DNA of 64,000 bases from an uncultured Draconibacterium sp. GTDB taxonomy: Bacteria; Bacteroidota; Bacteroidia; Bacteroidales; Prolixibacteraceae. The translations under genes and the position numbers were made by a program. The stretch lies in assembly GCA_947492175.1 (NCBI GenBank), contig CANLMQ010000011.1:1-64000 (forward strand), written 5' to 3'. The notes beneath the pieces were generated by a model that was not told the DNA's origin, made no database searches, and saw only the letters and a program-made list of their open reading frames with translations. This document shows positions 45,086-54,331 of the stretch, piece by piece; positions within the stretch are counted from its first letter, which is position 1; every line of letters begins with the position of its first letter.

Positions 45086-46846
45086 ATGAACCTTAAAAGT
45101 AGTATTACCCTGTTAATCCTGGTCCTATTTGTTTTTTCAAAACCAGGTTTCTGTCAGACCGGTAACCGTCCAAATGTACTACTCATTATTACCGACGACC
45201 AAGGGTACGGCGACTTGGGGTGCACTGGTAATCCACATGTAAAAACGCCGGTAATCGACAAATTTGCCAACGAAAACATACGTTTTAACAAGTTTTATGT
45301 TTCGCCGGTTTGCGCTCCAACACGTTCGAGTTTAATGACCGGACGCTACTCGCTCCGAACAGGAATTCGCGACACATACAATGGCGGTGCTACAATGGCC
45401 GCCAACGAAGTCACCATTGCGGAAATGCTCAAACAAGCCGATTACACTTCCGGTATTTTTGGGAAATGGCATTTAGGCGACAATTATCCTTCGCGTCCCA
45501 ACGACCAGGGTTTCGACGAATCTGTCATTCATCTCTCTGGCGGGATGGGACAGGTTGGCGATTTTACTACCTATTTTCAATACGACAAAAGTTACTTCGA
45601 TCCGGTGCTTTGGCACAATGGGAAAACCCAATCGTACTCAGGGTATTGTTCCGATATTTTTACAGAGCAGGCTGTTCAGTTTATTGAGAAAAATAAAGAA
45701 AATCCGTTTTTTTGCTATTTGGCTTATAATGCACCACATACTCCCTTGCAGGTTCCCGACAAATATTACCAAATATACAAAGACATTGATCCGGCTGCAG
45801 GATTTGAAGGTGATGACCGGCCTTTTGTACAAATGAGCGAAAAAGACAAAGAGGATGCACGAAAAGTGTATGCCATGGTTACCAATATCGACGACAACAT
45901 CGGTAAACTTTTGCAGAAACTCGAAGAACTGGATATTGCAGAAAATACACTTGTTATTTTTATGACCGACAATGGTCCGCAACAAACAAGATACGTTGCC
46001 GGAATGAGAGGAAGAAAGGGTAGTGTGTACAGAGGAGGTGTTCGGGTTCCTTTTTTTATGCGGCTTCCGTCTCTTTTTAAAGGAGAAAAGCAAATTGAAA
46101 CAACGGCTGCACACATCGATATTCTTCCTACAATCTCCGAAATTTGCAACGTTGCCTTACCTGAAGACAAAAAAATTGACGGGAAAAGCCTTTTACCACT
46201 CATTCGCAACGAAAAAGTGGATTGGGCAGATCGCTCTTTGTTCTTTTACTGGACCCGACGATACCCCGAACTCTACAATAACATTGCACTTCAGAAGGGC
46301 AAATTTAAACTGGTTGGGCACACCAACTACAATGCTCAAACTAAAAATTTTGAATTGTTCGACATTGAAAAAGATCCCTACGAGCAAAACAATATAGTTG
46401 AAACCAATTCGGAACTTGCAACCGGTTTAAAAACTGAACTCGATGCATATTACAAAGAATTAATCAGCTCAGACAACCTGGTAAATCCGCAGGCAATTTA
46501 TATTGGCAGTGCATACGAAAATCCAGTAGTGCTTAACAGAAACGATGCCGGAGGTGCCAGGGGAATCTGGGCACAGGAAGAAGTTTACGGGAAATGGGAT
46601 GTGCACATTGAAGAAGGTAATTATAATGTAAAATTCAAATTTATCAAGCCCCTGACAACTACCGGAAAAATGTATCTGGAAACCGGCCCTGTCGTTCATC
46701 AAATGAAAAATGAAGATATAAATACCGATATCATTGAAATGAAAAACATTCATCTTACAAAATCTGATTGTGATTTAATTCCTTTTTACGCTACAAAAGG
46801 GAAAAATATTTTCCCGTTTTGGGTAGAATTGGAAAAGCTGGACTGA
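45086..46846 (+). CDS. S1-family sulfatase (third in window)
   Basis: 586 residues with a Sec signal peptide (cleavage near FCQTG, about 24). NVLLIITDDQGYGDLGCTGNP opens the fold (D37, D38 metal ligands), the formylglycine Cys is C76 in C-A-P-T-R (76-80), and GKWHLGDNYPSRPNDQGFDE follows. Similar in size and C-terminal extra domain (about 465-586) to the sulfatase at 21382. It is encoded 20 nt after the tandem SGNH hydrolase, away from the SusCD locus, and forms its own small operon with it. Needs formylglycine maturation by an enzyme outside the window. Confidence 0.94.
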   Translation: MNLKSSITLLILVLFVFSKPGFCQTGNRPNVLLIITDDQGYGDLGCTGNPHVKTPVIDKFANENIRFNKFYVSPVCAPTRSSLMTGRYSLRTGIRDTYNGGATMAANEVTIAEMLKQADYTSGIFGKWHLGDNYPSRPNDQGFDESVIHLSGGMGQVGDFTTYFQYDKSYFDPVLWHNGKTQSYSGYCSDIFTEQAVQFIEKNKENPFFCYLAYNAPHTPLQVPDKYYQIYKDIDPAAGFEGDDRPFVQMSEKDKEDARKVYAMVTNIDDNIGKLLQKLEELDIAENTLVIFMTDNGPQQTRYVAGMRGRKGSVYRGGVRVPFFMRLPSLFKGEKQIETTAAHIDILPTISEICNVALPEDKKIDGKSLLPLIRNEKVDWADRSLFFYWTRRYPELYNNIALQKGKFKLVGHTNYNAQTKNFELFDIEKDPYEQNNIVETNSELATGLKTELDAYYKELISSDNLVNPQAIYIGSAYENPVVLNRNDAGGARGIWAQEEVYGKWDVHIEEGNYNVKFKFIKPLTTTGKMYLETGPVVHQMKNEDINTDIIEMKNIHLTKSDCDLIPFYATKGKNIFPFWVELEKLD

Positions 46847-46884
46847 ATGCTTTCTTATTTTAATTAATTTGATATTTAAAAATT

Positions 46885-46892
46885 TATCTTTG
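46885..46892 (+). promoter_or_regulatory. -7 element of the acyl-CoA ligase gene
   Basis: TATCTTTG fits TAnnTTTG; start of transcription expected about 12 nt before the ATG at 46912. Confidence 0.65.
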
Positions 46893-46911
46893 TCGCAAGT
46901 TTTAAAATATT

Positions 46912-48588
46912 ATGCAAACAGATATTTCGTACAGTTTTGCCTCATTAATATCCAACTCAGTTAAAAATTATACTGGTAAAAATGCTTTAGGTTTTATTGA
47001 CGATGGATATATAACATATGCTAAAATGGGGCAACAAATTTCAGCAGTACAAGCCTTCCTTACAAACCTTGGAATTAACACAGGAGATAAAGTAATAATA
47101 TACAGCCAGAATATGCCCAACTGGGGAGTAGTATATTTTGCATTACAATGCTCCGGGATAGTTGCAGTTCCTGTACTCCCCGACTTCAGTGCGTCGGAAC
47201 TCCAAAACGTAATTAAACATTCGGAGTCGAAAGCAATGTTTATTTCCGAAAGCTTAAGATACAAACTGGAAGAAACCGATTCGGCCACATTAGAAACGAT
47301 CATTAGCATCGATAATTACAAAATAATTCGAACCGCAAAAGAAGGTATTCTGTTTGATGAAAATGCCCAAAGCGATATCGCTCATGTTCCCGAAGAAAAT
47401 GAAATGGCTGTACTGCTTTACACCTCAGGAACAACGGGAAACTCGAAAGGCGTTATGCTTTCACAAAAAAGTATAATTAAAAATGCATTGCAGGCCGGAG
47501 AAGTACAGGAAGTAACAAAAGATTTCAAATTCCTCTCCGTTTTGCCACTATCGCACACCTACGAAAATACCATTGGCTTTGTTCTTCCCATAATAAAAGG
47601 TGCCAGTGTTACCTACCTGCACAAGCCTCCAACGGCGAGTGTTCTGTTACCAGCAATGAAAAAATTGCGCCCTGATCTAATGCTCACTGTTCCTTTAATT
47701 ATTGAGAAAGTATACAAAAACAGTATTCTTCCTACCATAAAAAAGAAAGTACTTACCCGCATATTACACGGCTTTAAACCTACCCGGAAACTGGTTCACC
47801 GGATTGCCGGTAAAAAATTGTATGAAACATTTGGCGGAAACCTAAAATTCTTTGGAATTGGAGGTGCAAAACTGGATGCTACTGTGGAACGTTTCTTACG
47901 CGACGCGAAATTCCCCTACGCTATTGGATACGGACTTACAGAAACTGCTCCTTTACTGGCCGGATCAAATCCGTTGCAAACAAAATACCAGGCAATAGGG
48001 CCCAAAGTAGTCGACTGCGAACTTATTATTAACGATCCCAACCCGGCAACCGGCGAAGGCGAAATCTGGGCAAAAGGACCAAATGTTATGCTGGGGTACT
48101 ATAAAAACCAAGAGGAAACTGAAAAGGTACTAACCAACGACGGCTGGTTTAAAACCGGCGATCTTGGCGTTTTTGACAAAGAAGGCTGGTTAAGCCACAA
48201 GGGAAGATTAAAAAACCTGATAGTGGGTGCTAACGGAGAAAATATTTATCCCGAAGAGATTGAATCCATTATTAACAATTTCAGGCATGTAGTAGAATCT
48301 CTGGTAGTGCAAAAGAAAGGGAAATTGGTTGCCATGGTTCATTTTAACCGCGAAGAACTGGAGCAGAAAATTAAAGAGATGAAAGCCGATATGTCATCCA
48401 GAATTGATGAAAAAGTAGAAGTGGTTTCGCAAAAAGTAGATGAAAAAATTGAAGAACTGATTATTGAACTTCAGCAATATATAAACGAACGGGTTAACAA
48501 ATTTTCGCGTGTACAATTGCTCGTTGTACAACCAACGCCGTTTCAAAAAACTGCTACACAAAAAATAAAACGTTACTTGTATTATTAA
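46912..48588 (+). CDS. AMP-dependent long-chain fatty acid-CoA ligase
   Basis: 558 residues, adenylate-forming family. The P-loop-like signature YTSGTTGNSKGVML is at about 171-184, YGLTETAPLL, WFKTGDLGVFDKEGWLSHKGRLKNLIVGANGENIYPEEIE further on. The C-terminal part (about 490-535) is a Lys/Glu-rich helical stretch with RIDEKVEVVSQKVDEKIEELI. Closest type is the bacterial long-chain acyl-CoA synthetase; it activates fatty acids. It is distinct from the OleC-like enzyme. Monocistronic, with its own promoter. Confidence 0.88.
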   Translation: MQTDISYSFASLISNSVKNYTGKNALGFIDDGYITYAKMGQQISAVQAFLTNLGINTGDKVIIYSQNMPNWGVVYFALQCSGIVAVPVLPDFSASELQNVIKHSESKAMFISESLRYKLEETDSATLETIISIDNYKIIRTAKEGILFDENAQSDIAHVPEENEMAVLLYTSGTTGNSKGVMLSQKSIIKNALQAGEVQEVTKDFKFLSVLPLSHTYENTIGFVLPIIKGASVTYLHKPPTASVLLPAMKKLRPDLMLTVPLIIEKVYKNSILPTIKKKVLTRILHGFKPTRKLVHRIAGKKLYETFGGNLKFFGIGGAKLDATVERFLRDAKFPYAIGYGLTETAPLLAGSNPLQTKYQAIGPKVVDCELIINDPNPATGEGEIWAKGPNVMLGYYKNQEETEKVLTNDGWFKTGDLGVFDKEGWLSHKGRLKNLIVGANGENIYPEEIESIINNFRHVVESLVVQKKGKLVAMVHFNREELEQKIKEMKADMSSRIDEKVEVVSQKVDEKIEELIIELQQYINERVNKFSRVQLLVVQPTPFQKTATQKIKRYLYY

Positions 48589-48678
48589 TATCTAAACATA
48601 AACTCTTCAACTTTATAAATATGCCCCCATCCCATCTAAATATAATAATTTAGAAATCTGAATTATAAATAATAAAAC

Positions 48679-49884
48679 ATGGCAAACTATTTTAAACAAT
48701 ATCCCAATAGCGAAGGATTTTATAACGAATACGGCGGTTCTTTTATTCCACCCGAACTTCAGGTTGAAATGGATAAAATTACCAAAGCCTATCATTCAAT
48801 CAGCAAATCGCATAATTTTATTTCTGAACTCAGAAGCATCAGAAAACACTTTCAGGGAAGACCTACTCCGGTTTACTTCTGCCAGAATTTATCGGCAAAA
48901 TACGGCGGTCGTATTTACCTGAAACGCGAAGATTTAAACCACTCGGGAGCACACAAGCTAAACCATTGTATGGGAGAAGCTTTGTTGGCAAAGCACCTGG
49001 GTAAGAAACGCCTGATTGCAGAAACCGGAGCCGGACAACATGGTGTGGCACTGGCAACAGCAGCCGCTTATTTTGGATTGGAATGCGAAATTCATATGGG
49101 AGAAGTTGATATTGCAAAAGAACATCCCAATGTTGTGCGCATGAAAATTCTGGGAGCTGAAGTAGTGCCGGTTTCACATGGTTTAAAAACCTTAAAAGAA
49201 GCTGTCGACTCTGCTTTTCAGAGCTATTTAAAAGATCCTGAAAATACAATTTACTGCATTGGATCGGTTGTTGGCCCACACCCGTTCCCAATGATGGTTC
49301 GCGATTTCCAGCGTATTATTGGAATTGAGGCACAAGAACAGTTTTTTGAAATGACTGGTGAAAATCCTGATCATGTTGTAGCTTGTGTTGGTGGCGGAAG
49401 TAATGCTATGGGAATGTTCTCAGGTTTTCTCGACAATGAAGATGTTATTTTGCACGGAGTAGAGCCCGGCGGAATTTCCGAAAAAACCGGCGATCATGCC
49501 TGCACAATAACTTACGGAACTCCCGGAGTTATTCATGGTTTTAAATGTTACATGTTACAGGACGAAAAAGGCGAACCGGCACCGGTTTATTCGGTTGCCA
49601 GTGGTTTAGATTACCCGGGCGTTGGACCTGAACACAGCATGCTAAAAGACCTGAACAAAGTAACATATGGCGTAGCAAACGATGCCGAAACAATCGATGC
49701 ATTCTACGAACTAAGTCGTTTGGAAGGTATTATTCCAGCACTGGAAAGCGCCCACGCAGTTGCGTATGGATTAAAACTGGCAAAAGAAAATCCACAAAAA
49801 TCTATCTTAATTAATTTGAGCGGACGTGGCGATAAAGACATCGACTTTGTTGTTGAGAAATATGGTTTGCCGGAAAACAACTAG
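48679..49884 (+). CDS. trpB: Tryptophan synthase beta chain
   Basis: 401 residues, normal TrpB1 length. PLP-binding Lys is K93 in HSGAHKLNH, the catalytic Glu is E115 in AETGAGQHG, and VGGGSNAMGMF and GVEPGGISEKTGDHA are the phosphate- and ring-binding loops. It joins indole (from TrpA) and serine to make tryptophan. No trpA or other trp gene adjoins it, which is unusual for a TrpB1-type protein; it is transcribed alone and closed by a terminator. A stand-alone role on free indole, or a second trp operon elsewhere, are both possible. Confidence 0.93.
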   Translation: MANYFKQYPNSEGFYNEYGGSFIPPELQVEMDKITKAYHSISKSHNFISELRSIRKHFQGRPTPVYFCQNLSAKYGGRIYLKREDLNHSGAHKLNHCMGEALLAKHLGKKRLIAETGAGQHGVALATAAAYFGLECEIHMGEVDIAKEHPNVVRMKILGAEVVPVSHGLKTLKEAVDSAFQSYLKDPENTIYCIGSVVGPHPFPMMVRDFQRIIGIEAQEQFFEMTGENPDHVVACVGGGSNAMGMFSGFLDNEDVILHGVEPGGISEKTGDHACTITYGTPGVIHGFKCYMLQDEKGEPAPVYSVASGLDYPGVGPEHSMLKDLNKVTYGVANDAETIDAFYELSRLEGIIPALESAHAVAYGLKLAKENPQKSILINLSGRGDKDIDFVVEKYGLPENN

Positions 49885-49909
49885 CAAAAATATTATTCAA
49901 AATATACAA

Positions 49910-49939
49910 AAGGCCTGTTTCATTGAAGCAGGTCTTTTT
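49910..49939 (+). terminator. Terminator after trpB
   Basis: AGGCCTGTTTC and GAAGCAGGTCT pair across a 3-nt loop (one G-T wobble), followed by TTTTTTTAT. Confidence 0.85.
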
Positions 49940-50007
49940 TTATATTAATTTTTAGCGTTCAATAGCTTGTTTTGCATTTAATTAACACATAACCCCAAAT
50001 AAATAAC

Positions 50008-50015
50008 TACGTTTG
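50008..50015 (+). promoter_or_regulatory. -7 element of the ABC-F gene
   Basis: TACGTTTG followed by C fits TAnnTTTG; expected leader about 30 nt before the ATG at 50054. Confidence 0.65.
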
Positions 50016-50053
50016 CAGCCCCTTAAAACAAGGGTAGTAAAATGGTTTAGAAT

Positions 50054-51667
50054 ATGATTACAGTCTCAAATTTAAGAATCCAATTCGGAAAAAGAATATT
50101 GTTTCAGGATGTGAATATGAAGTTTACTCCAGGAAACTGCTATGGAGTTATTGGTGCCAACGGTGCAGGAAAATCAACCTTTTTAAAGGCAATATCCGGC
50201 GAAGTAAATGCCACTGCAGGTCACATAAGACTTGAACCGGGCGAAAGACTTTCGGTACTAAAACAAGATCACTTCGAATTCGACGAATTTACAGTTCTCG
50301 ACACTGTAATGAAAGGTTATACCGAGCTTTGGGATTTAAAACAGGAAAAAGAAGCTTTGTACATGAAACCCGATTTTTCGGAAGAAGACGGAATTAAAGC
50401 CGGCGAAATGGAAGAAAAATTCGGCGACATGGGAGGCTGGAATGCAGAAAATGACGCTGCTACATTATTAAGTAACCTGGGGGTAAAAGAAGAATTTCAT
50501 TACACCCTGATGAAAGATATGAGCGGAAACCAGAAAGTTCGGGTTTTGCTGGCGCAGGCCTTATTCGGAAATCCGGATAATCTTTTGCTTGATGAGCCAA
50601 CCAACGACCTTGACCTTGAGACTGTAGTATGGCTGGAAAACTACCTTGCCAATTACGAAAATACGGTATTGGTGGTATCACACGACAGACACTTTTTGGA
50701 TGCTATTAGTACACACACCATTGATATTGACTACGGCGATATTAAAATGTTTGCCGGCAACTATTCTTTCTGGTACCAGAGTAGCCAGTTGGCATTACGT
50801 CAGCAACAGGCACAAAACAAAAAAGCTGAAGAGAAAAAGAAAGAACTGCAGGAGTTTATTCAGCGATTTAGTGCCAACGTAGCAAAATCGAAACAAACAA
50901 CAAGCCGTAAAAAAATGATTGAAAAGCTGAATGTTGAAGACATTCAGCCATCCACAAGAAAATATCCGGGTATTATTTTTACTCCCGAACGCGAAGCAGG
51001 CGACCGTATTTTGGATGTGGAAGGATTAAGTGCCAGTATAGATGGTACTGTTCTTTTTAAAGATGTTGATTTCACGGCACAGAAAGGAGAAAAAATTGTG
51101 TTCCTTTCGCGTGATCCACGAGCTATGACAGCCCTTTTTGAGATTATAAACGGGAACCGCCAGGCCGACTCGGGAACCTACCAGTGGGGACAAACCATTA
51201 CTTCGGCCTACTTGCCATTAGATAATTCTGAATATTTTCAGAGCGAAATGACCTTGTTCGATTGGCTGTGCCAATTCACAAAAGATACAACCGAAATATA
51301 TATTCGTGGGTACCTGGGAAGAATGTTGTTTGCAGGCGATGAAATTTATAAAAAAGTTAATGTTTTGTCGGGTGGAGAGAAAATGCGGTGTATGATTGCA
51401 AAAATGCAGTTACTAGATGCCAATGCCCTTATTTTAGATACACCTACCAATCATCTTGACCTGGAATCGATTCAGGCTTTTAACAATAACCTGGAAAAAT
51501 ACCCGGGAAATGTATTTATGTCATCGCATGACCACGAGTTTATTTCATCGGTTTGCGATCGTATTATCGAACTTACACCCAATGGCATTATCGATAAACT
51601 TATGCCTTACGACGAGTATATTGTTGACGAAAAAATACATGCACTACGTGAAAGACTATATAGTTAA
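50054..51667 (+). CDS. ABC-F family ATPase (YbiT-like) with a degenerate second nucleotide-binding domain
   Basis: 537 residues, no membrane helices. The first domain has a good Walker A (GANGAGKST, 34-42), signature MSGNQ and Walker B LLLDEPTNDLD with catalytic E181. The linker (about 225-315) is rich in Lys/Gln, as in the P-site tRNA interaction motif. The second domain keeps LSGGEK but its Walker A reads FLSRDPRAMTA (350-360), without GxxGxGKT, and the catalytic Glu is T463 (LDTPTNHLD). ABC-F proteins act on the ribosome. Such asymmetry may mean only one site hydrolyses ATP. Confidence 0.9.
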   Translation: MITVSNLRIQFGKRILFQDVNMKFTPGNCYGVIGANGAGKSTFLKAISGEVNATAGHIRLEPGERLSVLKQDHFEFDEFTVLDTVMKGYTELWDLKQEKEALYMKPDFSEEDGIKAGEMEEKFGDMGGWNAENDAATLLSNLGVKEEFHYTLMKDMSGNQKVRVLLAQALFGNPDNLLLDEPTNDLDLETVVWLENYLANYENTVLVVSHDRHFLDAISTHTIDIDYGDIKMFAGNYSFWYQSSQLALRQQQAQNKKAEEKKKELQEFIQRFSANVAKSKQTTSRKKMIEKLNVEDIQPSTRKYPGIIFTPEREAGDRILDVEGLSASIDGTVLFKDVDFTAQKGEKIVFLSRDPRAMTALFEIINGNRQADSGTYQWGQTITSAYLPLDNSEYFQSEMTLFDWLCQFTKDTTEIYIRGYLGRMLFAGDEIYKKVNVLSGGEKMRCMIAKMQLLDANALILDTPTNHLDLESIQAFNNNLEKYPGNVFMSSHDHEFISSVCDRIIELTPNGIIDKLMPYDEYIVDEKIHALRERLYS

Positions 51668-51838
51668 ACTGTATTAAAAATTGCTTAACTTTAAGATAAA
51701 TAATAGTTTACACCCCTAAACCATTTTTCTCGTACTATTACAAAAACATATCGGATAATTATTCGTAAAGGGTTTCGTATCCCCTATATTATAAACAAGA
51801 AACGTATATAAATTTTGAATTAATTAAAATTTAGAAAA

Positions 51839-52039
51839 ATGCCAGGACAACAAAGAAAAAATATCCACATTGGCGATGAAGTGGAGATTGTAGAAAAACA
51901 CAACCAAACAAGTGGTGAACTTACCAACGGTATTGTTAAGCGTATTCTTACTAATTCCCCCATCCATCCTCATGGGATTAAAGTAATGCTCGAAACAGGA
52001 GAAGTAGGAAGAGTAAAGAAAATTATTGACCAGATGTAA
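51839..52039 (+). CDS. YwbE-family protein
   Basis: 66 residues. The sequence RKNIHIGDEVEIVEKHNQTSGELTNGIVKRILTNSPIHPHGIKVMLETGEVGRV is the YwbE (DUF2196) fold, a small beta-barrel with a KOW-like strand pattern. Function unknown; often stress- or translation-related by context. Sits between the ABC-F and carboxylase genes and is probably transcribed alone. Confidence 0.9.
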   Translation: MPGQQRKNIHIGDEVEIVEKHNQTSGELTNGIVKRILTNSPIHPHGIKVMLETGEVGRVKKIIDQM

Positions 52040-52548
52040 GCACTTTTTTGGGGGATTGCCCTAAGTTTTTACAGTTAACAACCCTACTCACAGCTCCCCT
52101 GAAAAACACACTTTTAAACAAGTTCTTTTTTATTACTTTTTAAGCTTTTTTGCTTGTAATTTATCACTGTAATTCCCCAAATTCAAACACAATTTCAGCA
52201 CATACTACAACAAAAACAGCACAACCACGACTAAACCACTAGCAATCAATACATTGCAATAATCTTAACAAAATACAATCAGATTAAATAAAGAATTTTA
52301 TCTCTATTTGCACTACAATCCTCAATATATCCCAAACAAATAAACCCCTCATACTCCTTTATTCACATGCACTTTAGCACCTATTTATATATAAACATAG
52401 ATTATATCTATATTAACCACACATTAAATAAAGAAAATTTTCGTTATTAAATTGCAAATTGTGCCTTTTATCATGTGCTAATTCCCCACAAGGTTATATT
52501 TTCGCATCGTTATTAGTTTTTTAAACGTAATTGAATAGCATTTAAGCA
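52040..52548. other. 509-nt AT-rich intergenic region upstream of the carboxylase operon
   Basis: No gene or strong hairpin. The sequence is about 70% A+T and C-rich on the plus strand (CACAACCACGACTAAACCACT). A motif TATTTTCG at 52495-52502 (one mismatch to TAnnTTTG) is the only promoter candidate for the operon starting at 52549. The length suggests regulation of that operon, but I cannot identify the element. Confidence 0.35.
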
Positions 52549-54105
52549 ATGAAAGTGTCTGAAAAAATTGAGCTGCTAAAGAAAAAGCGCGAAGAAGTAA
52601 AAAAGATGGGTGGAGAAAAACGTGTTGCAAAACAACATGAAAAAGGAAAACTTTCTGCACGTGAACGTCTGGAACTTCTTTTCGACGAAGGCAGCTTTAG
52701 AGAGGTGGATATGTTAGTTGAACACCGTTCTGTAAATTTTGGATTGAACGAGGTTGAAATTCCAGCCGACGGTGTTATTGTTGGTCATGGTTTTGTAAAC
52801 AACCGACCGGTTTTTGCCTACTCTCAGGATTTTACATCCAGGGGAGGTTCGCTGGGCGAAATGCATGCAGCAAAAATCTGTAAGATTATGGATTTGGCAT
52901 TAAAAGCAGGCGCACCGGTAGTTGGACTAAACGACTCAGGAGGCGCCCGTGTTGAAGAGGGTGTTGATGCTCTTAAAGGTTATGGCGAAATTTTCATGCG
53001 AAATTCGCGTGCCTCAGGTGTAGTACCACAAATTTCTGCAATAATGGGGCCTTGTGCCGGCGGCGCAGTTTACTCTCCGGCCATGACAGATTTTGTGTTT
53101 ATGGTAAAAAAACAAAGTCACATGTTTATTACCAGTCCTTATGTAATTAAAACGGTTACCGGCGAAGAAACTACCTTTGAAGAACTGGGTGGCGCGATGG
53201 TACATAATACAAAAAGCGGAAATGCTCACTTTGCTTGCGAAAGCGATGAAGATACCATCGAAGCAATAAAAGAACTGTTGGAATTTTTACCCAACAATAA
53301 CCTGGAGGAAGCACCGCAAATTCCAATGGGTGACGATCCTGCCCGCCAATGCCTGGAACTGGACACAATAATCCCGGACGACTCGAAAGTGCCTTACGAT
53401 ATGGTAACCATTATAGAATCGGTACTTGACAATGGAGAATTTTTACAAGTACACGAGCATTATGCCGAAAATGCCATCGTTGGTTTTGGTCATTTAAATA
53501 ACCGTTCAGTGGGAATTATTGCCAACCAACCTATGATTCAGGCAGGTTGTTTAGATATCGATGCTTCGGATAAAATCAGTCGCTTTGTTCGTACCTGCGA
53601 CGCCTATAATATTCCCATGATAACTTTTGTTGATGTTCCCGGATACTTACCAGGTGTTCAACAGGAATGGGATGGAATTATCCGCCACGGGGCAAAATTA
53701 CTTTGGTCGTATGCCGAAGCCACTGTACCAAAGTTTACTGTGGTAACACGTAAAGACTATGGTGGTGCCTACCTTGCAATGTGCTCGAAACCCTTGGGCG
53801 CCGATATGGTTTTTGCCTGGCCTTCGGCAGAAATTGCAGTTATGGGAGCCAAAGGTGCCGTTGAAGTAATTTCAACCTACCGAAAACAAATAACTGAAGC
53901 GGAAGATAAACAAGCAATGACGGAAGCAAAAATCAAAGAATACGAAGACGCATTTAACGTACCTTACCTTGCTGCAAAGCGTGGTTATATCGACGATGTG
54001 ATTCTACCGAGCGAAACCCGTCAACGTCTTATTGACGCAATAGAAGTAATGTCAACAAAAACAGAGGTACTCCCTCCTAAAAAACACGGAAACATACCAT
54101 TATAA
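52549..54105 (+). CDS. mmdA: Carboxyltransferase beta-type subunit (methylmalonyl-CoA / propionyl-CoA type, 12S-like)
   Basis: 518-residue crotonase-fold carboxyltransferase with N- and C-lobes. Typical motifs: GGEKRVAKQHEKGKLSARERLELLFDEGSFRE, NDSGGARVEEGVDALKGYGEIF, GPCAGGAVYSPAMTDFVFM, VDVPGYLPGVQQEWDGIIRHGAKLL and YGGAYLAMCSK. It binds acyl-CoA (propionyl/methylmalonyl) and transfers the carboxyl group from or to biotin. The next genes encode a 61-residue protein and a 5S-like subunit fused to a biotin domain, which makes a methylmalonyl-CoA : pyruvate transcarboxylase or a decarboxylase likely; no membrane beta-subunit adjoins. Confidence 0.92.
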   Translation: MKVSEKIELLKKKREEVKKMGGEKRVAKQHEKGKLSARERLELLFDEGSFREVDMLVEHRSVNFGLNEVEIPADGVIVGHGFVNNRPVFAYSQDFTSRGGSLGEMHAAKICKIMDLALKAGAPVVGLNDSGGARVEEGVDALKGYGEIFMRNSRASGVVPQISAIMGPCAGGAVYSPAMTDFVFMVKKQSHMFITSPYVIKTVTGEETTFEELGGAMVHNTKSGNAHFACESDEDTIEAIKELLEFLPNNNLEEAPQIPMGDDPARQCLELDTIIPDDSKVPYDMVTIIESVLDNGEFLQVHEHYAENAIVGFGHLNNRSVGIIANQPMIQAGCLDIDASDKISRFVRTCDAYNIPMITFVDVPGYLPGVQQEWDGIIRHGAKLLWSYAEATVPKFTVVTRKDYGGAYLAMCSKPLGADMVFAWPSAEIAVMGAKGAVEVISTYRKQITEAEDKQAMTEAKIKEYEDAFNVPYLAAKRGYIDDVILPSETRQRLIDAIEVMSTKTEVLPPKKHGNIPL

Positions 54106-54116
54106 ATACAAATATT

Positions 54117-54302
54117 ATGACAGCCAAAGAGAAAAAGAGAAGAGCTGCAATGATAGCTGTAGCTTACTATCTGGAACAAGAAGCAGCCCAAAACAACAAA
54201 GTTAAACCACAAATGGCATGGACAGTAGCCGGCAAAGAGGTAATAATGAACAATCGCGAATTGGTTCAACGTCTTGGACGAATGCTAAAAAGTCGTGCTT
54301 AA
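54117..54302 (+). CDS. Small carboxylase-associated protein
   Basis: 61 residues, basic: RRAAMIAVAYYLEQEAAQNN and a tail RLGRMLKSRA. One amphipathic helix at 5-24 but no convincing membrane helix of the OadG/MmdG type, which it replaces in position (11 nt after mmdA, 29 nt before the biotin-bearing subunit). It is probably a small assembly or linker subunit. The family is not named with certainty. Confidence 0.75.
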   Translation: MTAKEKKRRAAMIAVAYYLEQEAAQNNKVKPQMAWTVAGKEVIMNNRELVQRLGRMLKSRA

Positions 54303-54331
54303 CCATTAACTGTTAGTGAAACAATTTTATA

